DNA of 64,000 bases from an uncultured Bacteroidia bacterium. Lineage in GTDB: Bacteria > Bacteroidota > Bacteroidia > Bacteroidales > UBA932. The position numbers and the translations under genes were made by a program. The notes beneath the pieces are model-generated. The model was not told the origin of the DNA. It searched no databases and saw only the letters and a program-made list of their open reading frames with translations. This document shows positions 7,166 to 15,527 of the stretch, in pieces. How positions within the stretch are numbered: the first letter of the stretch is position 1; the number at the start of each line of letters is the position of its first letter. The stretch lies in NCBI GenBank assembly GCA_902781705.1, contig CACZKE010000009.1, forward strand, positions 1 through 64,000, given 5' to 3'.

Positions 7166-8368
7166 ATGAAAAGAATGATTCTTACTCTCGCGCTGGCCGC
7201 CTTCGCGGCCGCGTCCCTGGGGGCCCAGGCCCCGAAGGTGAACCCTGCCGACTATCAGTTTACCACGGTCAAGGAGATTCCCGTCACCTCGATGAAGAAC
7301 CAGAACCGCAGCGGCACCTGCTGGTGCTTCTCCGCCCTCTCCTTCCTCGAGTCCGAGGTCATCAAGGCCAAGAATCTCAAGGCGGAAGCCTATCCGGATT
7401 TCTCCGAAATGTTCGTCGTCCGCCATTCCTACCATGACAGGGCCGTCAAGTTCGTCCGCCTGAACGGCTACCTGAACATGGCCGCCGGCAGCGGCTTCGG
7501 CGACGTCCTCGAGGTCATCCGCGACTACGGTCTGATGCCCCAGTCCGCCTACAGTGGCATGAACTATGGTTACGACCTTCCCGTCCAGGGCGAACTCGAC
7601 GCCGTCCTCAAGGGCTATGTGCAGGCCGTGGTGAAGAACCCCAACCGCAAACTCACCCCCGTCTGGCCCAAGGGCTTTGACGGCATCCTGGACGCCTACC
7701 TGGGCGAACTCCCGGAGACCTTCGTGGAAAACGGTGTCACTTACACCGCCGAGAGTTATCGCGACGCCATGGGCATCAACCCGGACGACTACGTGAACAT
7801 CTCCTCCTACACGCACCATCCGTTCTATTCCCAGTTCGCCATCGAGGTGGAGGACAACTGGCGCTGGGGCCTGTGCTACAACCTGCCGCTGGATGAGTTC
7901 ATGGCCATCATCGACAATGCCGTGGAGAACGGTTATACCGTGCTCTGGGGCGGAGACGTGAGCGAGCCCGGCTTCACCCGCGACGGTCTCGCCGTCCTGC
8001 TGGACACCGAGGCGAAGGCCACGACCGGCTCCGACCAGGAGCGCTGGGTGGGCAAGGCCGAGGACAAGCCGGCAGCCGCCGCCGAGAAGAAGGAACTCCC
8101 GAAGGAACTCCAGGTCACCCAGGAAATCCGTCAGCGGATGTATGACGAGAAGACTTCCACCGACGACCACGGCATGCACCTCTATGGCACCGCCAAGGAC
8201 CAGAACGGCACCAAGTACTATCTGATCAAGAACTCCTGGGGCGTGACCGGCGCCTATGACGGCACCTGGTACATGTCCGAGAACTTCGTGAAGGGCAAGA
8301 CCCTGAACTTCGTCGTGAACAAGAAGGCCCTCCCGAAGGACATCGCCAAGAAACTGGGCATCAAGTAA
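7166..8368 (+). CDS. pepC: Secreted aminopeptidase C (bleomycin hydrolase family)
   Basis: A 400-residue C1B-family cysteine peptidase. MKRMILTLALAAFAAASLGAQ is a signal peptide, so the enzyme is probably periplasmic, unlike classical cytoplasmic PepC. Catalytic features are visible: oxyanion Gln46 and Cys52 in NQNRSGTCWCF, His in DDHGMHLYG and Asn in IKNSWG. It would trim amino-terminal residues from peptides, consistent with a peptide-using anaerobe. The start is ATG 7166 because the signal peptide begins there. The stop abuts the pssA ATG, so they are cotranscribed. Confidence 0.93.
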   Translation: MKRMILTLALAAFAAASLGAQAPKVNPADYQFTTVKEIPVTSMKNQNRSGTCWCFSALSFLESEVIKAKNLKAEAYPDFSEMFVVRHSYHDRAVKFVRLNGYLNMAAGSGFGDVLEVIRDYGLMPQSAYSGMNYGYDLPVQGELDAVLKGYVQAVVKNPNRKLTPVWPKGFDGILDAYLGELPETFVENGVTYTAESYRDAMGINPDDYVNISSYTHHPFYSQFAIEVEDNWRWGLCYNLPLDEFMAIIDNAVENGYTVLWGGDVSEPGFTRDGLAVLLDTEAKATTGSDQERWVGKAEDKPAAAAEKKELPKELQVTQEIRQRMYDEKTSTDDHGMHLYGTAKDQNGTKYYLIKNSWGVTGAYDGTWYMSENFVKGKTLNFVVNKKALPKDIAKKLGIK

Positions 8369-9073
8369 ATGGCCCTGTACAAACACATTCCCAATACGAT
8401 CACTTCCATGAACCTGCTCTCAGGGATCATGGGAGTGATCTTCACATTGGAGGGGCACCTTGAATGGGCCCTTCCCCTGATGATCCTCGCCGCCGTCTTT
8501 GACTTCTGCGACGGACTGGCGGCACGGCTGCTGAATGCCTACTCCCCCATCGGCAAGGAACTGGATTCGCTGGCCGATCTCGTCAGTTTCGGCGTCCTCC
8601 CGGCCCTCATGCTTTACAAGGTCCAGCCGGAAGGGGCACCGGTCGTCCTGCGTTACCTGCCCCTGTTCGTCGGCATCATGTCCGCCCTGCGGCTCGCGAA
8701 GTTCAATGTGGACGAGCGGCAGACGCTGGATTTCATCGGCCTTCCCACGCCTTCCTGCGCGATGGTTTGCGGCTCGCTGGCCTACTTCCTGCACCGCAGC
8801 GGCGGCGTTCCCGAAGGCACCGGTCCCTGGCTTGTCGCCGGTATCGCCGTGGTCCTGGGGCTCCTCCTCGTGAGCGAGATTCCCATGTTCGGAATGAAGA
8901 TCAAAAAGGGCCACAAACTCCTGGACGGGAAGCGGATCACCTTCCTCATCCTCGCAGCAGCCTGCGTTCTGGCCGTGCTGATCCTTCACAAAAACTGGAG
9001 TCTCGCTATTTTAGGCGTCTTTTCCGCCTACATTATTGAAAACCTCATTATCGCGCTGATTCCCAGCAGATAA
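8369..9073 (+). CDS. pssA: CDP-diacylglycerol-serine O-phosphatidyltransferase
   Basis: A 234-residue integral membrane enzyme making phosphatidylserine, the precursor of phosphatidylethanolamine. The CDP-alcohol phosphotransferase signature is complete: D45xxD48G49xxA52R53, then G62, D66 and D70. About six to seven hydrophobic segments fit the family. The ATG follows the preceding TAA without a gap. Serine as acceptor is inferred from overall similarity to Bacteroidetes PssA. Confidence 0.93.
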   Translation: MALYKHIPNTITSMNLLSGIMGVIFTLEGHLEWALPLMILAAVFDFCDGLAARLLNAYSPIGKELDSLADLVSFGVLPALMLYKVQPEGAPVVLRYLPLFVGIMSALRLAKFNVDERQTLDFIGLPTPSCAMVCGSLAYFLHRSGGVPEGTGPWLVAGIAVVLGLLLVSEIPMFGMKIKKGHKLLDGKRITFLILAAACVLAVLILHKNWSLAILGVFSAYIIENLIIALIPSR

Positions 9074-9089
9074 AACTTTATTGTTTTAA

Positions 9090-9896
9090 GTGGTAACAAA
9101 AAAGTTAACCACCCGGAAAGTCCCTGTCAAGCGGAAAAAGAAGCCGCGCAAGGTACAAAAACACCGCCTCAGTCCCTGGTGGATTGCCGCTGCGGTCGTC
9201 CTGCTTGCCGGAGGCATTTTCTACCCCTATTTCCGGGCCGGTTACTTTGCCACGGAGGGCGCAGCCGTCCCGCTGAACGCCCGGAAATTCTGCGTGGACC
9301 TGTCCCACTACAACGAAGGGATCGTCTGGGATTCGCTGATGGTCCTCGTCAATTCCACCGGCCACACCAGCAAAGATCTCCTGGGAGCCCGGAAGGTCTA
9401 TCCCGTCTCCCGCGTCATCATGAAAGCGACGGAAGGCGAGAAGATGGTGGACCGCCGCTTCCGGGAATACTGGGATGCGGCCGCAGGACGGGACTGTGCC
9501 CGCGGGGCCTACCATTTCTTCCGCTCGTCGAAAGATCCCTCGAAACAGGCCCGACATTACGCCGCCACCGTCCGGCTTTCACACAAGGACCTTCCGCCTA
9601 TCCTGGATGTGGAGACGATGCACGAAGGATGCACGAAGGAACTGCTCAGCGAAAGGGTGCTCGTCTGGCTCCGCGAAACCGAGAAGACCTATGGGCGGAA
9701 GCCCATCGTCTATACCTCCGACTCCTACGCCTGTGACATCCTCTCCCCCGAAATCACGGAGAATTATCCGATGTGGATCGCCCGGTACAACGCCCTGCTA
9801 CCCCGCTTCCGGGACTGGACGATGTGGCAGTTCACGGACAAGGCGCTCGTCCACGGGATCGACGGGTATGTGGACCTGTCTGTCATCAAAGATTAA
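9090..9896 (+). CDS. GH25 lysozyme, membrane-anchored
   Basis: A 268-residue glycoside hydrolase family 25 muramidase. A Lys/Arg-rich cytoplasmic tail (1-28) and one transmembrane segment (about 30-48) anchor the domain outside the inner membrane. Family blocks are visible: CVDLSHYNEGIVW, VIMKATEG, GAYHFFR and LPPILDVETM, the acidic residues of the last forming part of the active site. It starts at GTG (9090); no suitable ATG precedes the anchor. Remodelling or degrading peptidoglycan is the likely role. It lies between pssA (16 bases upstream) and the S9 peptidase (10 bases downstream). Confidence 0.9.
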   Translation: MVTKKLTTRKVPVKRKKKPRKVQKHRLSPWWIAAAVVLLAGGIFYPYFRAGYFATEGAAVPLNARKFCVDLSHYNEGIVWDSLMVLVNSTGHTSKDLLGARKVYPVSRVIMKATEGEKMVDRRFREYWDAAAGRDCARGAYHFFRSSKDPSKQARHYAATVRLSHKDLPPILDVETMHEGCTKELLSERVLVWLRETEKTYGRKPIVYTSDSYACDILSPEITENYPMWIARYNALLPRFRDWTMWQFTDKALVHGIDGYVDLSVIKD

Positions 9897-9906
9897 CCGT
9901 TACGAT

Positions 9907-12636
9907 ATGAAAAGAATTGTTCCCCTTCTCCTGCTCGTTACCCTGGGTACGGGCGCATGGGCCCAGAAAAAGCCCCTGGATCACGACGCCTACGACGGAT
10001 GGCAGTCCGTCAGCGGCACCGTCCTGTCCCCTTCCGGGAAGGTCGTGTCCTACAGCGTGAATCCCCAGGAAGGCGACGGTACCCTGTATTTCCGCATCTC
10101 GGGGAAGAAAGGTGCCCATGTCATCTCCGTCCCCCGCGGATACCGGGCGCAGATCCTGGACAACGACGCCTACGCCGTGTGCCTTGTCAAGCCCGAATTC
10201 CAGAAGACCCGGCGCGCGAAGATCAAGAAACTCACCGGCGACAAGTTGCCGCAGGACTCCCTGGCCATCATCAACCTACAAAATGGAAGGATAACCAAGT
10301 ATCCGAATGTCAAGTCCTTCCAACTGGGACTTCACGCAGTGGATCAATTCGCCTTCGCAACCATCGACACATCATTCGTCAAGAAGGTCGAGAAGGAGAT
10401 GGGGACGCCCGTTGCCGTCTATCACTTTGCCGACGGCCATCTGGACACCCTGAAGAACGTGGACAAATACGGTTTCTCCAAGGACGGGAAAACGATGGCA
10501 TTCGTCCGCAAGACGGACAAAAAACACTCCGTCGTCGGATTCTACGCTGGCGGCGAATCCCGGACACTTCCGGACACGGCCACCTTCCATGCCCTCCCTA
10601 CTTTCAATGAGGACGGTTCCGAAGCCCTCTACCTCCAGTCCCTGGACACGGCCTCCACCGGCAGCAAGCACACGTCCCTGTGGCTGTACCATGTGGACCG
10701 GAACGAACCCTGGGAGATCGTCAAGGCCGACCAGCGCCGCAACATGCCCGAGAACTGGGGCCTGACCGAGAACAGTTCCTATTTCTTCAGCCGGGAGAAT
10801 GGGACCATCTTCGCCGGCATCCAGGAATATGTGCCCGTCAAGGACACGAACCTCGTCTCCTTCGAGACGCCAGGCCTGGACATCTGGAACTGGAATGCCG
10901 ATGAGATTCCGCCCCGCATGAAGGCCAATCTCGCCCGGGACAAGCGTCGCACATACCCCTGCATGTACCAGGACGAAGGGCTGATTCCCATCAGCACCCG
11001 GAAGGCGGACCGGCTGGTTTTCGGGGACCACTACGATGCTGATGTAGTTCTTAAGGTAACAACGGTCAATCCCGTTGAAACCCAATGGAATATCCAGAAC
11101 GAAACCGCCCTCTCCATTTTCTATCTGGGCTCCGGCCGGGAGGTGGAATTCGCCCGCGGGGCCGTGGACGGGGCGCAGCTTTCCCCGAGAGGCCGGTATG
11201 CCGTCTGGTGGGACCTGCAGCAGCGGAACTGGTTCGCTTACGACGTCTGGGACGAGAAGGTCATCGACCTGACCGGCGGTATCGACACCGTCTTCTGGAA
11301 CGAGAAGGACGACCACCCTGCCTGGCCGGACCCGTACGGGCTCGGTCCCTGGCTGAACGGTGAGAACGCCATCCTCCTGTATGACCGCTACGATATCTGG
11401 CAGGTGAACCTGGCCGATGGGAAGGCGACGAAACTCACGGACGGCCGCGCACAAAAGCGCACCTACCGCTACCTGCCCACCAAGGACAGCGAGGCCGATC
11501 CCACCATCGGCCCGGCTGAGACCATTTACCTGAGCGTCTTCGACGAAACGACCAAGGAAAACGGCCTGGCCTCCTACACCTTCGGAAAGAAGAGCATCCT
11601 GAAGACCCTGGAATTCGGCGGCTACACCTGGAGCGGGCTCCAGAAGGCGAAGAACGCTCCGGTCTTCACTTATACCAAGGGGAATTTCCAGAATCCGATG
11701 GACCTGTATGTCACGGACTTCGGAAAGTCCACTGAAAGGATCACTTCCATCAATCCCCAGCAGAAGGAGTACAACTGGGGCACCGTGGAACTGTATCACT
11801 GGCTCGCCTATGACGGGACCCCGCTGGACGGCCTGCTGTACAAGCCGGAGGACTTCGACGAAAACAAGAAGTACCCGGTCATGGTCTATTTCTACGAGAC
11901 CTATTCCGAGAACCTGTACAAGTACGTGATGCCGCAGCCCAGTTGGTCCACGGTCAATCTCGCCTTCTACACTTCGCGCGGCTATGTGGTCTTTGTCCCG
12001 GACATCGTCTATACGCCCGGCATGCCCGGCCAGTCGGCCTACAACTGCATCGTAAGCGGTGCGGAGTCCCTGACCCGGTATCCGTGGATCGACAAGGACA
12101 ACATGGCCATCCAGGGCCAGAGCTGGGGCGGTTACGAAGTGGCTTACCTCATTACCCGGACCGACATGTTCAAAGCGGCCGGCGCCGGCGCCCCCGTCGC
12201 CAACATGACATCGGCCTACGGCGGCATCCGTTGGGAATCCGGCATGAGCCGGCAGTTCCAGTACGAGCAGACGCAGAGCCGCATCGGCCGGGACCTCTGG
12301 AGCGGACTCGAACTCTACATGGAGAACTCTCCCCTCTTCCGGCTCCCGAACGTACACACGCCAGTCCTGATCATGCACAATGACAACGACGGCGCCGTTC
12401 CGTGGTACCAGGGCATCGAGATGTTCATGGGACTCAGGCGTCTCGGCAAACCGGCCTGGCTGCTCGAATACAACGACGAGGCGCACAACCTCCGCGAACG
12501 CCGCAACCGCAAGGACCTCACGATCCGCCTCCAGCAATTCTTCGACCACTACCTCAAGGGCGCCCCGGAACCCGCCTGGATGCGGGACGGCGTCCCCACC
12601 GCGAAGAAGAGCTACTACTTCGGCTACGAATACTAA
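9907..12636 (+). CDS. Secreted S9-family prolyl oligopeptidase-like peptidase
   Basis: A 909-residue serine peptidase. MKRIVPLLLLVTLGTGAWAQ is a signal peptide, which fixes the start at ATG 9907 although the frame is open from 9475. A long beta-propeller-type N-terminal region is followed by a C-terminal alpha/beta hydrolase domain with nucleophile Ser739 in GQSWGGY, probable Asp828 in NDNDGAV and His860 in DEAHNL. It would cleave peptides in the periplasm, complementing the secreted aminopeptidase C at the head of the run. A terminator follows immediately. Confidence 0.92.
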   Translation: MKRIVPLLLLVTLGTGAWAQKKPLDHDAYDGWQSVSGTVLSPSGKVVSYSVNPQEGDGTLYFRISGKKGAHVISVPRGYRAQILDNDAYAVCLVKPEFQKTRRAKIKKLTGDKLPQDSLAIINLQNGRITKYPNVKSFQLGLHAVDQFAFATIDTSFVKKVEKEMGTPVAVYHFADGHLDTLKNVDKYGFSKDGKTMAFVRKTDKKHSVVGFYAGGESRTLPDTATFHALPTFNEDGSEALYLQSLDTASTGSKHTSLWLYHVDRNEPWEIVKADQRRNMPENWGLTENSSYFFSRENGTIFAGIQEYVPVKDTNLVSFETPGLDIWNWNADEIPPRMKANLARDKRRTYPCMYQDEGLIPISTRKADRLVFGDHYDADVVLKVTTVNPVETQWNIQNETALSIFYLGSGREVEFARGAVDGAQLSPRGRYAVWWDLQQRNWFAYDVWDEKVIDLTGGIDTVFWNEKDDHPAWPDPYGLGPWLNGENAILLYDRYDIWQVNLADGKATKLTDGRAQKRTYRYLPTKDSEADPTIGPAETIYLSVFDETTKENGLASYTFGKKSILKTLEFGGYTWSGLQKAKNAPVFTYTKGNFQNPMDLYVTDFGKSTERITSINPQQKEYNWGTVELYHWLAYDGTPLDGLLYKPEDFDENKKYPVMVYFYETYSENLYKYVMPQPSWSTVNLAFYTSRGYVVFVPDIVYTPGMPGQSAYNCIVSGAESLTRYPWIDKDNMAIQGQSWGGYEVAYLITRTDMFKAAGAGAPVANMTSAYGGIRWESGMSRQFQYEQTQSRIGRDLWSGLELYMENSPLFRLPNVHTPVLIMHNDNDGAVPWYQGIEMFMGLRRLGKPAWLLEYNDEAHNLRERRNRKDLTIRLQQFFDHYLKGAPEPAWMRDGVPTAKKSYYFGYEY

Positions 12637-12641
12637 TTGAA

Positions 12642-12663
12642 AAGCCCGCGTTTCAGCGGGCTT
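12642..12663. terminator. Bidirectional terminator, S9 peptidase / sdaA
   Basis: AAGCCCGC, loop GTTTCA, GCGGGCTT lies between the convergent S9 peptidase and serine dehydratase genes and can serve both strands. T-tracts are short. Confidence 0.7.
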
Positions 12664-12666
12664 ATC

Positions 12667-13884
12667 TTATTTGTTCATGCGCTTGCCGTAGTTGAGGGCG
12701 AGGCCGCCGGCGGAGGTTTCCTTATACAGGGACGGGAGGTCCTTGCCGGTCTGCTTCATCACTTCCACGACATGGTCGAAGGAGATGCGGTGCTTACCAT
12801 CGGAGAAGGAGGCGTAGATATCGGCGTCCAGCGCACGGGTGGCGGCAAAGGCGTTACGCTCGATGCAAGGGATCTGGACGAGACCGCAGATGGGGTCGCA
12901 AGTCATGCCCAGGTGGTGTTCCAGGCCCATTTCGGCTGCATACTCGATCTGGGAAGGACTGCCGCCGAAGAGCATGCAGGCAGCGGCCGAGGCCATGGCG
13001 CAGGCCACGCCTACCTCACCCTGGCAGCCGACCTCGGCGCCGGAGATGGAGGCGTTCTGCTTGACGACATTGCCCACGATACCGGCCGTGGCCAGCGCGT
13101 GGCAGATCTTCTTGTCGCTGAAGGAGTGGCCTTTGGCCAGGTGGTACAGGACGCCCGGCATGACGCCGCAGGAACCGCAGGTCGGAGCCGTGACAATGGT
13201 GCCGCCGGAAGCGTTCTCCTCGGAAACGGCAAGGGCATAGGCGAATACGAGCCCGCGGGAACGGAGGTTGGGCTGGTAGCCCATGGCCTTGACATGATAG
13301 GTCGATGCCTTGCGCGCGAGGTTCAGCGGACCGGGCAGGCGCCCGTCCGTCTCCAGGCCGCGCTCGACGGAGGCCTTCATCGCCTCCCAGACTTCCTGGA
13401 GATAGTCCCAGATTTCCGGTCCCTCGTTCATATCGACATATTCCCAGAAACTCCGGCCGGAAGCGTCGCACCACTCGGTGATTTCCGTGAGGGTGTTCAT
13501 GCTGTACACATCCCCGGAAACCGACATCTCCCGGCCTGGCCCTTCGGACAGGGCGCCGCCGCCCACGCTGAATACGGTCCATTCGTCCATAACGTTCGCT
13601 TCCCCGTCGATGGCCTTGAACAGCATGCCGTTCGTGTGGTAATCGAGGACCGTTTCAGGCTTCCAGACCACCCGGACGGGCGCGACCGGCTGCAGCGCGT
13701 CGATAATGGCAACATCGGTCATATGCCCCTTGCCTGTCGCGGCCAGGGAGCCATAGAGGGTGACTTCGAAACCGTGGGCGTCCGGATGCTTTTCGGCAAA
13801 CATCGTGGCGGCCTTGTGCGGGCCCATGGTATGGGAAGAGGAGGGTCCCCTCCCGATCTTGTAGAGTTCTTTGAGCGATTTCAT
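12667..13884 (-). CDS. sdaA: L-serine ammonia-lyase, iron-sulfur type
   Basis: A 405-residue single-chain L-serine dehydratase converting serine to pyruvate and ammonia. Both beta-type (GRGPSSSHTMGP, near residue 11) and alpha-type regions are present. Cysteine ligands for the [4Fe-4S] cluster are seen in PTCGSCGVMPG, GCQGEVG and MTCDPICGLVQIPC. The start is MKSLKELYKIG (13884), with a -7 box just upstream, rather than the longer frame to 13911. It is 40 bases downstream of the radical SAM gene and may be both read through and separately promoted. Confidence 0.95.
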   Translation of the reverse strand: MKSLKELYKIGRGPSSSHTMGPHKAATMFAEKHPDAHGFEVTLYGSLAATGKGHMTDVAIIDALQPVAPVRVVWKPETVLDYHTNGMLFKAIDGEANVMDEWTVFSVGGGALSEGPGREMSVSGDVYSMNTLTEITEWCDASGRSFWEYVDMNEGPEIWDYLQEVWEAMKASVERGLETDGRLPGPLNLARKASTYHVKAMGYQPNLRSRGLVFAYALAVSEENASGGTIVTAPTCGSCGVMPGVLYHLAKGHSFSDKKICHALATAGIVGNVVKQNASISGAEVGCQGEVGVACAMASAAACMLFGGSPSQIEYAAEMGLEHHLGMTCDPICGLVQIPCIERNAFAATRALDADIYASFSDGKHRISFDHVVEVMKQTGKDLPSLYKETSAGGLALNYGKRMNK

Positions 13885-13908
13885 CCGCGGTCCTTTTATT
13901 GGGGGCCG

Positions 13909-13916
13909 CAAAGATA
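13909..13916 (-). promoter_or_regulatory. Promoter -7 box of sdaA
   Basis: TATCTTTG on the minus strand, 25 bases upstream of the sdaA start. The upstream box is not well conserved. Confidence 0.55.
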
Positions 13917-13924
13917 CGAAATAT

Positions 13925-14995
13925 TCAGGCCATTTTGTTCAGCAGGCACTGAATTAATTTTCCATTTTCGTCCCTGAGGTGCATTCCGTTGCCCTGACAG
14001 TACTTCCAGAACCGGCATCCGGCACACTCGTCCTTGTACATCCAGGAACGGTCACGGTACTGCTGGAAGCGGTTGTCCCAGACTTCCATGAAGTCGTCTT
14101 CGTAGATGTTCCCCTGGTGGTAATCCGCCCGGATGCTGGGACAGGCCGATATGCTGCCGTCGGCAAGGACTCCGCCCACATTGACACCGGCGTTGCAGAC
14201 GAAGAAATGGTCTCGCACCTCCCCTTCATAATTGCCCAGAAATCCTTCGCAGGCAAACTCGGCCTTGATCCGTCCCTCCTTCCGGGTGGCTTTGATAAAA
14301 TCCATCAGGCCGCGGATCTCTTCGCCGGAAAGCCGCAGTTCCGGATCATGCGCAGCACGCCCCACGGGAAAGACCGTAAACAGCCGCCATTCCTTGAGGC
14401 CCAGGCCGATGAGATACTCCTTGATTTCAGAAAGGTGCGGATAATTCCGCCGGTTCACACAGGTGACGACATCGAAGGCAATGGCCCGGGATTCGACCAC
14501 CATCCTGATGGCCGCCGACGCCCGCTTGAACGAACCGGGAACGCCCCGCATCCAGTCGTGGTCGGCCTCCAGGCCGTCCAGGCTGATGGTCATCGAGCGA
14601 AGGCCGCTCCTCAGAAGCCGCTGATAGCGCTCCGGAGAAAGTGCGAAGCCGTTGGAAACCATGCCCCAGGGGAATCCCTTCTCATACATCATCCGACCGC
14701 ACTCCTCCAGGTCTGGCCGCATCAGCGGTTCCCCGCCGGTGACGTTGATCATGACCTGGTGCGGATCCGTCGCGGCAGCCACATTGTCCAGAACGCGGGC
14801 AAAGTCCTCCAGGGGCATGTCGGGCTGGAGCGCCGTCTGCTTGCAGTCGCTGCCGCAATGCCGGCAATGGTGGTTGCAGCGCAGGGTACATTCCCAGAAC
14901 AACTGGCGGAGATGGTGAACCTCGACCACATCCTCCCGAAGCCTCCGGAAGATATCCAGTGCCAGACGCCTTCTCAGCGAAAGCCGTTCCGTCAT
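13925..14995 (-). CDS. Radical SAM/SPASM protein with partner lipoproteins
   Basis: A 356-residue radical SAM enzyme. The [4Fe-4S]/SAM motif is C40-x3-C44-x2-C47 (with extra C36 and C51), followed by NVTGGEP and SLDGLEADH, and a C-terminal SPASM-type region of seven cysteines (CNAG, ACPS, DECAGCRFWKYC, IQCLL) that would bind auxiliary clusters. It resembles the Bacteroidetes radical SAM group annotated beside a putative lipoprotein (I recall the TIGR04133/TIGR04134 pair). Its ATG overlaps the stop of the upstream lipoprotein gene by four bases. Peptide or lipoprotein modification is the natural inference; the chemistry is unknown. Confidence 0.9.
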   Translation of the reverse strand: MTERLSLRRRLALDIFRRLREDVVEVHHLRQLFWECTLRCNHHCRHCGSDCKQTALQPDMPLEDFARVLDNVAAATDPHQVMINVTGGEPLMRPDLEECGRMMYEKGFPWGMVSNGFALSPERYQRLLRSGLRSMTISLDGLEADHDWMRGVPGSFKRASAAIRMVVESRAIAFDVVTCVNRRNYPHLSEIKEYLIGLGLKEWRLFTVFPVGRAAHDPELRLSGEEIRGLMDFIKATRKEGRIKAEFACEGFLGNYEGEVRDHFFVCNAGVNVGGVLADGSISACPSIRADYHQGNIYEDDFMEVWDNRFQQYRDRSWMYKDECAGCRFWKYCQGNGMHLRDENGKLIQCLLNKMA

Positions 14996-15222
14996 GACTG
15001 ACCGAGGGTTTGATCGGATACCGGAAGTTGTGATTCCGGAGAACCCTGGTCCGGCTGCTGGAATTGGTATTGCCCGCTGGGGGCAGGCGGCCCGTACATA
15101 TAGACGGGAGGACCGTACATTGGACGATCGTCGGGATCATCCGGGTCGCAGGAAGAGAATCCCAGGACGGTCAGCAGGCCGCCCAGGATGAACTTGCGTG
15201 CTTTTTTCAGTTTGTCACTCAT
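14992..15222 (-). CDS. Small lipoprotein 1 beside radical SAM enzyme
   Basis: A 76-residue lipoprotein. The signal ends FILGGLLTVLGFSSC, giving acylated Cys25. The mature peptide is acidic at first (DPDDPDD) and then carries a tandem MYGPPVYMYGPP motif and a Gln/Pro/Ser-rich tail. It shares the rare GFSSC lipobox context and a YGxPP motif with the next upstream lipoprotein, so the pair are probably substrates or partners of the radical SAM enzyme. Its ends overlap both neighbours by four bases (ATGA), implying translational coupling. Confidence 0.85.
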   Translation of the reverse strand: MSDKLKKARKFILGGLLTVLGFSSCDPDDPDDRPMYGPPVYMYGPPAPSGQYQFQQPDQGSPESQLPVSDQTLGQS

Positions 15223-15476
15223 TTCGCATCGGGGTTTTCATCGACTTTCTTGAGCTCATGCCGGGCCGGCGGAACGCCGTACATGAGTTTGACAGGCGGG
15301 AATTTGTCCGGATCCGGATTCACACGGACCGTATCGGGTACGGAAGGGATCACACGGATCGTATCCGGGGTTACCTGAGGCTTGCGACGCAGCCGCAGTT
15401 TCGGGCTGCAGGACGAAAAACCAAGCAGGCACAGAAGCCCTGCGGCGAACATCCATCTGATACGGTCTTTTCTCAT
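15219..15476 (-). CDS. Small lipoprotein 2 beside radical SAM enzyme
   Basis: An 85-residue lipoprotein starting at MRKDRIRWMF (15476). The signal ends LLCLLGFSSC with Cys23. The mature part is basic (KLRLRRK), then Pro/Asp/Val-rich with repeats DTIRVIPSVP and DTVRVNPDP, and has an LMYGVPPA motif near the C-terminus matching the YGPP motifs of its neighbour. It lies 51 bases downstream of lpxB. TATCTTGT on the minus strand near 15520 could be a degenerate -7 box for this three-gene unit. Confidence 0.82.
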   Translation of the reverse strand: MRKDRIRWMFAAGLLCLLGFSSCSPKLRLRRKPQVTPDTIRVIPSVPDTVRVNPDPDKFPPVKLMYGVPPARHELKKVDENPDAK

Positions 15477-15527
15477 AAGTTGCCTTTTAAATCCCTGACG
15501 TGCAAAAACCTTGCACAAGATACGGAA

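Noticed and set aside
7115-8386. 423-codon minus-strand open frame
   Set aside because: Antisense to the aminopeptidase gene, which has an intact active site and signal peptide.
10372-12549. 725-codon minus-strand open frame
   Set aside because: Antisense to the S9 peptidase; no motifs.
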